A stretch of DNA of 64,000 nt from Schizochytrium sp. CCTCC M209059. Lineage: Eukaryota > Sar > Bigyra > Thraustochytrida > Thraustochytriidae. The stretch covers positions 587,444-651,443 of the forward strand of contig KN805375.1 in NCBI GenBank assembly GCA_000818945.1. The letters are read 5' to 3'. Each line of letters opens with the position of its first letter. The stretch's first letter is position 1. Shown piece after piece: positions 1 through 12,000 of this stretch. Below the pieces are notes generated by a model. It was not told where the DNA came from, searched no databases, and saw nothing but the letters and a program-made list of their open reading frames with translations. A program made the translations under genes and the position numbers.

Positions 1-2
1 CT

Positions 3-3000
3 GGCGCTGAAAAGGTTTGGGAGGCGCTCCGTGCTGTATACGCTGCAATCGTCATCTTTGACGAAGACAACACCAAAACTGAGGCGATGCAGACGGCAAT
101 GAAGGTCTTGCGCTGGATCAACCAGACCAAGCAAGCCCTGCACGACGTCGACTACAACATGCTCGGCGAGCACGTGGTTGCACGCGTTTCGTTCCTGTTG
201 GAAATGAAACTCATTAGCGACCATTCCCTCTTCCAATTTGTGCAGCAGTTCGCTCCTGAACAGCTTGAGCGTTACTACAGTGTACTGGAGCAGCAAAAGG
301 CCTCCTTTGAGCAAGAAGTCGTCGGTCTGCAAGTGTTCTGCAGGCTACTCGGGAGCCTCGAGCAGAGCTGCGACCTGCGACGCCACGTCATTTTTGCCTT
401 TGTTGAATTCGCGCGCGAGGCCAAGGTAACCACGGTGACCCGCTCACTGGTCGCGGATGCTATTCGTGCCATGATTCGCACGCGGAACCTCACGGGCGAC
501 CGCAATCCGGCTCTTACGACGGCGATTCTCGATGCTTGCGTTGCAACCGGTCAGCTTGGCCATCTCGAGATGGTTCAATGGATCATTGAGTGCGTCTCGC
601 TCGAGGCAGCAGCAGCCTCTGTTCACGGCCTTCCGCCCATCGTGGAGCCCATGCTTGGTCGGGATGCCCAGAGTCTGCTTCGACTTCCTTCTCCCGAAGG
701 CCTGCCGCAGTCGCTCGGCATGCAGTGGTCGAGAGAACACAAACACTCGGGTCTTCGGCTTTCCAAGAATGGTCTATGCTTTCATCTTCCGGTGGAATCC
801 ACGGCTGACGCCTGTCAAACAGCAGCTACAATTCGACTCTCGCACGGTCTCTATGCGGGCAAGTATTACTTTGAGCTCGCGTGCACGCCCGGTCAGACAT
901 GTCCCGAGTCTGCACTGTTGTACGCCATTGGGCTCGTGCCGCTCGACTTTTGCGAGTGGGATAGTTTCTCGAGCATTCTCTGTGCAACCCTCTCACACGA
1001 ACAACGCATTGGTCTCTTTGTAGACATGGATACTGCGCTGTGTATGGTCTTTCGACACTCTGACCACTTTTACAACCATGCGACTTCGGAGCTCATCCTC
1101 GATCGTGACCGTCTCATTTCCAAGTCCAAGATACGCTCCAAGGTCCGGCCGCTTTGTCCAGCAGTCTCAGTTCTTTCAGCCGGGACGACATCTCTTCTCA
1201 AGCACGTGATTGTAGAGTCCGAGGAAGTCCGCTTCTCGATGAACAACGACGTCAAGGCTCCCATGCTCTTGCGCACCGTCCATTCGAGCGCCGCACTCAG
1301 TGCAGCAGCTGAGGGCGGGGAAGTTGCCTCCGCCTCGGGAGGACCTCCTCCTCTGCTCGCGGCGGTGGCCTCTTCGGGGACCGAGGATCTGCCACGTGCT
1401 GAGGTTCTCCATCGCCGATCCGCTTCGCAATCACAGCAGTTGCTGGGCGGTCGTTCCGGTCAGTCGAGATCCAGACAAGGTGAGCAACAACAAGAAGAAG
1501 AGGATTCTGGGCCCGTAAGCAGCAATCCAGAGCAAAATGCCGACGACGACGTGGTACAAGAGAAACCTCGATTGAAATTTGCTGGCCCGCTCAATCCTAA
1601 GCTTGGCGAAGAGACGGAGTTGCTTGTCTGCGGCCAAAACACCTATGGCGAACTCGGTGTCGGCGACACCAAGCCCCACAAGGACATCATGAGTTCCGAA
1701 GTGATCAAGCATCTCTTTCCAGTCCAAGTTGTGGCGGGAAATGAGGTCACAGGCGTACTTACGACCCAGGGCGAAGTATACGTCTGGGGCTACAACAAGA
1801 ACGGGGCATGCAGCAAGCCGCCTTTTTCTTCTCAGACGACTGGGGCCGCTTCCACGATGCCGGGTACGCCGTCGTATGGGATCCCGCCTCCCGACGAGAC
1901 TGGGTCGCTGTGGCTGGGGCGAGGAGCAGGATCGCTGCGCAATATGGGACATTCAAACCGCTCCGCTGCCACTAATGTGATGGGTGGAAGCGGAGGACCC
2001 GGTGCTGCTGGATTTGCAAGTACCAGCGAGCCACTCTCGGGCGCTGTCCAAGGAGTCATGAGCGCGCCCCAGCCAGGAGCTGCAGCGAGTTCCATTTCGC
2101 GACAGAACGAGTCTTCGCGGGTATCGTTGCCACGGCGCATTGCTATCCCAAGCTTTGTCACGCGTCTCTGTTGCTCGAATGGAAGTGAGCACATTCTTGC
2201 CATAACCTCGAGCGGACACCTGTATGGCTGGGGTTTCAACCAGTACGGACAGCTCGGACTGGGCCACAAGTACGAGAAGATTTATGCGCCTTGTCGAGTT
2301 GAGGGCGCGCTTCGCGACAAGCGCGTCACACTCGCCGCGACGAGCTACAGTCACTCGCTCATTCTCACTTCAGACGGCACCATGTACGCTTTTGGTCTCA
2401 ATACTCGCGGACAGCTGGGCATTGGCTCCACGGCGGACATGTGGACTCTCCCGCAGCGACTCAACCATTTGGCAGACCTTGGCCGCGCATCAAGCATGGC
2501 GTGCGGTGTGGAACATAGTGCAGTGGTCATGGAAGATGGTTCGTTGTACACGTTTGGGCGCAATGATTATGGCCAGCTAGGTATCGACGACCCAACGAAG
2601 CATCTCTCTGCACTGCCGATCCAGGTCGAGGACGGTCTCAGCAAGCTGCGCAGTCTTCACTGCGAAGCTGTTGCTTGCGGATACTATTTTACGGTAGTGA
2701 TTGCAGACGGAACATTGCATGCTTTTGGCATCAACGACTTCGGCCAGCTTGGCCTTGGTCATAACTACGAGGTTTTCGCTCCCGTGCCTGTGCTTTGGGA
2801 TAGCGGTGACGATCGCTTTGTCTCGGTCACTTGCGGCACGGGTCATTCGCTGGCGGCCACGACGTATGGGCGCATCATCGCATGGGGACGTAACAAGGAT
2901 GGCGGTTTGGGGAACGGGTCCACGGTCGACTTGCCCTTTCCCGTCGAGATCTGCAATCGTGGCGAGTTCTCCCTCTCCCTTCGTGATCAGCGACCTCTGC

Positions 3001-6000
3001 ATTTAGCGGCAGGGTTCCATCACACGTGCATTCTCGTGGGCCAGCGGCAAAAGTCTTCGGGTGTTGCCACTGCGGCCTCGGAGAGCGCGCAAGCGGACTT
3101 TGGACCCACAACGACGCGTGTTGGACTCGGCGTCGCAAGTGGCATGAACGCTCTTTGGCACGGCCGCGCGTCTCGTGCTGCCGCGTTGACCCTCCGGCAT
3201 GTGCTGCGTATGGAAGGTCTCATCCCCGACGCTGGAATTCAGTGTGCGCTAGATTGGCTTTTGCGCCTTGTCCGCGCGACGGCTGGCGAGCTGTCCGTGC
3301 TCCGGCGTCACAGGCGCAAAGCAACACCAACCTTAGTTGCGTCCATGCACACGGGTTCGACGCCTGTGGAAGAAAGGCGCGACGAGGCCATAACGAGCTG
3401 GATTAAGCACCTGCGGGCCTCGCGCGTTCCGTCGCAGACGCTCTACATGAACTTTGTTCTTCAGCTCCTGCTTGATGTGATCAAACAGTCTGCCGTGGCG
3501 CGCGACTTTGTTACAAGACACCGACGATGGGCAGTCGACACACTATTCGGTATCGCATTTACCGTGGGAGCACCGGTTCGCTCTGGACTTGCGTTTGACA
3601 TTCTTTCGTATTTACTCCCCTTCGTCCCCATCCAGCGCGTGTCCCCGGCCTTTTCCTTACGGCAGCTTTTGCTCTTTATTGGCCAAGGGCAAGACATGGC
3701 CATTTCGGCCCAGCTCGTTGCTCTTTTGCGCTCCCTCATGCAGTTTAAGCAAAATGGATGGAATATGTGCATCAATCGCGCACTGCTGCACAGCTTGGCA
3801 ATGCAGATTCCGCGACTTCCCGAAGACGTCGAGGATCTGAGTGTTTTCGAGGATAACAGAGAACGTGTTTGGACCATGATGGGCGCACTTCAAGTGTTGG
3901 GGGCCTCAGAGGAGGTCCTTCACAACGGAGCCTCCGTGAGCGTTGCCGCCAGCGAGGTGGACGGACAATTCGGTTTCTTGGACTGGTACCGCCCGATGGG
4001 CGGATCGCCCGAGATCGCGCGTGTCTCGCTCTTTCAGTCCGGCACAAAGTCAACCTTGGTGGTTCAGAAACACAGCGAGCTCATCCCGCGGCCCAAGATT
4101 GAGGTCCCCGTAGACAGTCTCTTGCGTCCTGAGCGCCTACTCGCGCTTCTTGTGGCCCTCGTGCAGCAAACCGTCAATCTTGCTGGAGGTTCCCCAACCC
4201 TCGAAAACCTTCGCGCGGCCTGTCTGCACGAGATTGCAAAGGCACGCGCGAGCCAAGTTGTGGACCTTCTGTTGCGGGACAATCCCAAGATGGTCCAGCT
4301 TTTCGTGTCGAACGGCCACCTTCAAGCCGTGACATCGCTGCTCGCGGCACCGCGCGGTCGCTTCGATGACGTTCCTCTACGGACGCTGCACGCGCGTTTT
4401 CTGCAGCTCGAGCTTCATCGTCGTAAACTCGACGAAGGTGACGTGCCGCCGGTCCCGGGAATTCCGCACGACGCAGATGCGAGTGTGCGTGATGATAACC
4501 TCGTTGCTGGCTCTGCATCCGCTGCCACGACGATGAGTAGCAGAGATCAAACGCAAAGTATGGCCAATAAAAGCGCCGCGTCCAGTGAGCGCTCGGACTC
4601 GGACTCTGTGCACACGGAAACAATTGTTGGCGGCGCAGCGCAGACTTGGACGTGTAAAATCTGTCAGTACCGCAACCCGGTCGCCTCGCGCATGTGTGAT
4701 ATGTGCTTTGCACGTATGTCGCATAACTCCACAATGGCTCAAAAAGGGCTCGGCTTGGATGTTCGTACGTCGCATGGCCCAAAACCCTCGGCCGCATCAA
4801 GTGGTGCGCTTGCAAAAGAAGAAGTCCCAGAAGACACAGACCCTGCAATGGACGCGAACACCGACATTCCTGCAACCCCGCTCATGCTGAGCAGAAACCT
4901 TAGTTCGGCATCGATGCGAGGTGCCCCGGATGCGGTGGTAAGCGCAGAGGCCGACAAATTGGCATGCAACTGGAACTTTGAAGGTGGACTACTGCCCGAG
5001 AATAAGCGCGCGAGAGTGCGTCTGATTCGTGAGCGCGAAAAGAAATCGACGGAGACTCCGAATGAAGATGATACGAGCTCGGGAGAGGGTGAGGGCGCCA
5101 CAGGTGCTTCGTCTCAAACGACGAGTGGTGCCAAGGTTCGTGATGCTCCGGACATGGTCGGCGAGACGCAAGGAGACGGGGACTTTTTCCACGTGCCCCG
5201 CGATTGCTATTTGCTCTTTGAGCATTCATTTGGTGGCAATGGCTCAGAAGGAGTAGTATACCTGAATCAGTATTCGCTCATCCTTGACGTCCGCGTGCCG
5301 GAAAAGAGCATGGCAACGAGCGATTTTATGGCACTGCTTCAGACGAACCTGAATAACGATAGCCTCGCGGACTGGTACATCAAGAGCAATGGTTCCATTG
5401 GTTGCATTGAGTACTCCAAGGCCGGCATGATCAAACCTGGCGTCTGGACCCGTGTTGTAATGACGGCGAACCTGACACAGGGCGAAATTTGCTTTTACGT
5501 CAATGGCTCGCGCGAGGTGGTCTTGCAGCATCAGGGGCCGAGTCAGCAGATTCTCATTCTCGAAGATGACCGGTGGGCAATTGACTCCTCATTTTGCATT
5601 TTCCGCGACATGGACCAAACGAAGGACGCTCCTGCGATGGATATTGCTCGCTTGCAACTTCGTTCGTATGTCATGTCCCCAAGTGAGGTTGCCAACGTGG
5701 GCGCGTACAGCGCGCAAGACGGAATACCGATGCCCGACCCTCTCAAGCTCGCAGAGCGGCTAAGTAGCGATCTGAAGCTCCCCACCGCATGGTGCGTCCG
5801 CGCTCTCGAGGCGACAGAGTACCAGCTGCCTCGCGCGCGCAACTGGCTTCGCGCCAATGAGCAGGCTCTGATTGCGCGCACCGTTGCCGAAGCTCGTATG
5901 CTGACGGCGCTGGGCTACTCGCGAAAAATGTGCGCTCACGCCATTTGTACAACGAGCTCGCTATCGGACGCTATTCACTGGCTTCTCGAAAACGAGGACG

Positions 6001-9000
6001 TTTCTGAGCACGATTTAAGTTCGACGCGTATCATCAATGAATGCTGCAAGGACGATGCGGACGGCATGACGAATGCGGATATCCTGGCCATCAATCTCGC
6101 CGAGGACGACCAAGATGCGCACAATCGCACATACGAGATTTATACGAGCACCTCGGCCCAGGTGGCGGTGTCGACAGGGGTCGGAACCCCTGGAGTTGGA
6201 GACAGTTCGCAGAGCCTTGATCAGCGTGGCGCGGATGCTGGCGGTGGCCTTGCGCAGGACCCGCGCAAGAATCGCAACTCGAACCGCTTGAGCTTACCGC
6301 CCCTTGGCTGCGGCGTCAGACAAGTCAACGCGGAGATCTGGGAGACGGCTAGACAACTCTTCGTCTCGCATGCACGGCAGGCGACCGTATCCATTCTTGA
6401 GAACTCTCTCATGGTTCAGAGTGAAGCCACGGGCAGCGTGAACGCCGTTGATTCACTCAGGGGTTCAAGCGCTGCGCGTGCGAACCTTGTCGAGGACATG
6501 CAGGAGAAGCTCTTGGCCATGGATGGCTCGGGACGAAACTTTTTGCGAAATTACATTCGCGCATTTCCTGATTCGATCCGAAAGGATATTCGCTCCGGCA
6601 CAATCTCTCAAGAAGTCGATCGTGGCGATCCAATCCAGGTTCTTCGACGCAAACTGCTTCTTGTCTTTGGTGAGGAAGTCGCACGTGCCAGCGGTCCGCC
6701 TTTTGGCAGCGGCAAAGCCATTTTCGCCGATGATGAGGTCGAGTGGTCGACAGCGCTAGCCGCCTGGATGAATGTGGGTCAAAGTCTGGGTCGGGCCGGT
6801 CCCAAGCTCGTAAACAGCCTTCACGACCTAAAGCCTGGAATGCGCGTGTGGTGGATCGGAGATCAGGATTCCTCGGCAGAGGAGCATGGTCGCCTGATTC
6901 ACGATGGCATTGTGCAGCAGGTTGGCCTGCGCGGCCAAGGCACGAGCCCGGCTTCAACGGTCGAGAGTGCCGCGCAAAGCGCGCCAAGCGCTGCAAATTC
7001 TTCGCAGGTGTCAGCAGCTGACGGCGACGCCAAGGTGGGCGAGGCAGAGGAGAAGCAGACGTCTGCTTCGAGTCAGGATCAAGGACGACTTGCGTCTCAT
7101 CCGGATGAATTCCAGCAATTAGCCCGTGTGCTTTTTGATTTCGAACCGCAGCGTCCTGGGGATCTGTCGATCAAAAAGGACGACACTGTGGTCGTGCTCG
7201 GCGCGACCAAAAGCGGCTGGGGTCGCGCCAAGGACTTGAAGACTGGCGCTGTGGGCCTCATCCCACTCAATTACGTCGATGCGATCGGCGGCCAAGACGC
7301 TGAGGCCATCGCACGCCAGCAACAGCAGTCCCAATCACAGTCGCACTTGCAATCGCAAGCGAAGACGCAGACGCAAACAGCGTCGCACAGCGTACATAAC
7401 GGAGAAAGCAGCGCGCAGCTGGGGAACGATGGCAAAGAGGGCGAGGAGGTCTCTATTGTCGAATACGAAGCTGTTGTAGCGGAAGAAGGAACATCGGGTG
7501 AACAACTGCGGCGCTTCGCCCGAGCGGGGGATCTCCTTTTGGAAGCGCCGCCGTCGAGCTCAAGTGACGAGCGAATTGTCAAAGCGCTTCGAATCCGCGC
7601 TGAAGAAGAAATGTGGCGCGGCTCCGTGCTTCGGTCGCTGGCTGAGGATGTTCTGCACGAGCTCGTTCTGCTTGCGCGCGGACCCTGGCAATTCCTGCCA
7701 GGAGGCCTCCAGGCAGGACCGTCGTACACGTTGACGACGATTTGGGACGATAAAAAGACTCGTGTCGAGGAGCAAACCGAACCTCTGACGAAACGCAAAA
7801 AGAATGTGACGGTAGAGCGTGGGCCAACCGTGCGGATCTGGCGGCCGTTTGCCGACGCGGGATTCAGCATTCTCGGCGATGTGGCGACGGCAGCAAACGG
7901 ACCGTCAGACACCGATGCACCTCCACCAGTGACGGTGGTGAGCGACGATGACGGAATGGGCGGGAAAACGATGACGGCAAATGGGCTTCCGCTTTTGGTG
8001 GCGCCCGCGCGCTTCCGGCTCATTTGGCAGAACATTGACACGCAAGATGACGCACCTGTCTCGCTCTGGCAACCGGTGGCGCCTGAAGGCTACGTTGCCC
8101 TTGGATGCGTTGCAGTCCGTGGGCACTCACAGAGAGAGCCGGACCCGAAAAGGGAGGATTTGCAACAACTGCGATGCGTTCACCGCAGCTGTGTACAACT
8201 GTCAACGCTGCAGCACGGATTGTGGTCGTATCGTCCAGAAAAGTTGAACAAGCAAGGTGGGCCTGACTCGCTTCGATCGGGCGGCGATTCCCATCGCGCA
8301 GGAGATGCTAGCGGTATCGGCAATAGCAATCGTGGCGCGAGCAGCGCAAGGGACGGCGAACACGACGATTCGAGCTCGCGTCGACGAACCCTTCGCGGTT
8401 CTATCGCCAGCGGGACGGGGAGTGCGAGCGGGAGCTCCATTCCTGGTAGTCTTCTGCCTGGAAAGCGATCCAACACCTCGTCGAGCGACGCAGATACAAG
8501 TCGAGGAAGCGGGCGCGTTGGCATCGCCCAGCGACCCGTCGGTGTGTCCATTTGGGAGATTGACAATAGCTCGCGTACATTTGTTCCGGTTTTGGCAAAG
8601 GAAGATCAAGGTCTTTTTCTTCGCCATGCGGGTGAAAACCCAACTGGGGGCGCGCGCGCATTGCGCAGCAATGGCTCGAGTGATTCTGTACTCTCGGAAG
8701 GCTCGGCAGCGTCGGCGGCGAAGGGTCGGAGTCGCGAAAAGAGCAAGCTGATGTCACTTAGCCGTGTCGATGCAGCCACAATTGAGGCGCGCTTGTGTAT
8801 GGAGTCCAAGAAGAAGTCAAGCGAGGAGGAGACGAACAACCATATGCTTCACGGCTTGGAGCTGACAACCAAGTTCTCGGTAGCGAACATGACGTCGAGC
8901 GCAGCTGGCACGGGCCCGGGACAAGTGCCGCGCAGGAGCCAGCCGGCGGTCGTCAAAATGGAAGAGGAGTTACGACCCTACCATCTTGGTCTCGCCTCGA

Positions 9001-12000
9001 CGACGAATTCGAACCATGGATCGTCGGAGCTCTTGCTGTGGATCCTGCAGCTCTTTTCCGAGTTTGACTCGAACGAAAAGAATGGCATGGGTGCCTGGTC
9101 ACGGCGCGTATTTAGCCCACAACTGGTGCACGCTCTCTTGCGCTTTAGCCGGACGGCGACGCCAACCGTGCGTATTAAGGCCATTCGAATGCTGGCCATG
9201 GTGATTCGACGCACCCCTGCTGACTCGCTTCGTGGCAAGCTTGGCAAGGAGCTTTTGGAACTGCGCGTTCAAATGGAATCGTTGTACAAGCGGCAGGCGC
9301 AGAAACCCAAGGACGGCCTCATGGACGAGATGCCATTGTTTTCTAGTCTGCTTTGTGCCCTTGCAGAGGTCTTTGTCTCAGTGAGCCTCACACAACGCAA
9401 GCTTGAGCAGGGTCCCATGCCTTCGTCCGCGGGCTTTTTGCCAAGCTCGAGAGATCGTACAAAGGGCATGCTGGATGCCCCCGGCAAGGGGAAAGTGGAG
9501 GGTCCGGCAGGTGAGATCGCGGAGAGCGGCGAACAAAGCGTGCCCAAGGCCAAGCCCAAGTACTTTACCGTCGAGTTTGACGCGTCGCTGGGCATCGAGA
9601 TCCTCTCAAACAAGGACATTCTACTGGTTCACCATGTCAAGGAGAATGGCGCTGCGCAGAGCTTCGGTGTCGAGCCTGGAGATATTTTTTGGGAACTCAA
9701 AGGGCGGCGGATCTCCGAGTTTGACAGACACGAAATGTGGTCGACAATCAAGCAGACACGCCCCCTACGTGTTACGTTCTTGCGCGACAGCAGTGTTAAA
9801 TCGGCGGCGACGCGGGATGCAAGTCTGGAACGTACGCTGTCCTCCTCCTCAGACAGCAGCAAAGCGAATGGTCTCGGTCTCGATGCCTCAAGTTCGTCGC
9901 ATCGTAGGGACCTGGCCGACGATCCTCTGGCGAGCAAGGAGAACTGGTTTCAGCAGCTGTCTGAGCTGGCGGCCATTATGGACGCCTTGGTGCACCGCGA
10001 CCGCGTGCGCATGCCGAGCGAGTTCCTGATGGCCGAAGATACCTTTTTGAAGCTCGTCATGTCGAGCAATACTGCGATTGTCGAGAGCACGCATCCGTTC
10101 TCCTCCAAGCGCATTAAGGGTGAGGTGACACTCCCCGGCGCCGAAGCACTTGTGGTGCGCTTTGATCGTCGCTGTTCGACAGCCTTTGGAAAAACCTTGG
10201 TGCTCACGTGCGACGCGCAGATGCCCAACAAGCAGGTTCGGCACAACCTCCATGTGGAGGCAATGCAAGGCTGCTTTGGTGGGTCCCTGGTGCATGTCCC
10301 ATCAAGCACAATGCATTACGAATTCCCGGTTCCGCAGACTATGGACTGGTCATTTTACAGAACACCAGATTTCAAGGCGCCGGAAATCCGTGTGACGAAT
10401 CAAGGGCGCACTGCGACGCTTCGCAAAGACAAAATGTGGCAGACTGTCTTTACGACGACAGGCTTCAGCTCGGGCGTGAACAGTTGGGAGGTCAGGGTCG
10501 ACAGGACGGGCCCTTCCGCGAATATCTTTTTCGGCGTTGCCATGAAGTCCGCAAAGGTGGCAAATTATCTGGGCAGTGACGACAAGGGCTGGGGCTGGAT
10601 TGGATGCATGGCATGCTGGCACGGTGGACGCAAGGTGCGTCACCGCTTTGGCAAACGTCTCAAGGTCGGCGACATTGTGCGGGTGACACTTGATATTCCG
10701 CGAAGGTGCATGTCGCTGGCGGTGAATGGAGATGACTGGGGCGTGGCGTTCAATCGGCTCCCGCTGCCATCGACCATTTTGCAGCAGGGTAACGAGCTCG
10801 TCCCAACCTTTTCATTCTACAACAAGGATGACCAGATTACGCTGCTATCCGGGAGCAATCCGATGGACCTTGAGACGGCGAGTATTCTGCATCAGCTGCG
10901 AAGCAGTTTCGAGCAACAGCATGCTACCGCGCGCATTGTCTCGCGGCAGAATGCGAACGCTTCCGGTGCATCGGACAGTTCCTCGACGTCAAGTTCACGA
11001 AGGTCGTCGCGACGCGGTTCGAGTCGCAGCCGGACGACGACGACGACGACCTCTTCTTCGCAAGTCAATTCGTCGCGACGTTCTTCGTCTTCCCGTCCTC
11101 GCGTCTCGCGCCGGCGTCGCTGGGGCGACGCCGATACAGAACAGGGGGCGGGCGGGTTTCATCTCAGTACTAGCGAGTCCGAGACATCTCGTTTGCAGGG
11201 ACGCGGTTTGTCTTCCGAGCAACAGCAAGATGACGGCCAAGAAGGAGAGAGTCACCAGTGGCAGCAAGGAGGTGACGGGGCAACCGGCGCGACGAGCACA
11301 GCAACGACGACGGCGGCGACGTCAGCCACGTCAGCCACAACGACCTCTTCGTCTTCTTCGTCAGAAGACCAAGCTGTGGTTCTCTCCGCTCTGGGCTATC
11401 CTGTGGAATGGTGCGTGCAGGCTCTAAATGCTACCAATCAGGACATGAACCGCGCGGCGGAATATCTTATTACGCACTCGGATCGCATGGCCGAAGAGAG
11501 CAAGCAGGAAGCCGAGCGGCGTGCTGCAGAGGCTGTTGAGCAAGTGCTGGCCGAGGAAGAAGGGTGGCTGCATCACGTGAACAATATTCTGGACCTCGAT
11601 CAGGTGGGAGATCAGAGCATAGCAGGCGTTGGAAGCGAAGATGACGAAGATGGCGCTTCCGCGACGGCGGCCGCTGCTGTGGCCGCGCTGCAATCGGCTG
11701 CGTCAAATCGTATCGTACAGCGTGAGTACACTATTTCTTCGGCAGGCGTGAATGAAGAGGAGGGCCAGTCCCTGGGCTCGCTTGGGTCTGGGTCATCCGC
11801 TCAGGAAAGTGGTGGAGGCGGGCTCACTTCCTCGCTACCCTCTACATCGTCCGTATCATCCTCGCTATCATCTTCGCGCAGAACCTTTGGAGAGAGCAAG
11901 AAGCGCGGCTCGATGTCAACGGCCAAGGAGTGGGGTTATCGTATGACGATCTCGCCGCTTTATTCGCGGGAGACGACGAAGCGCATTGCAACAGAACCGC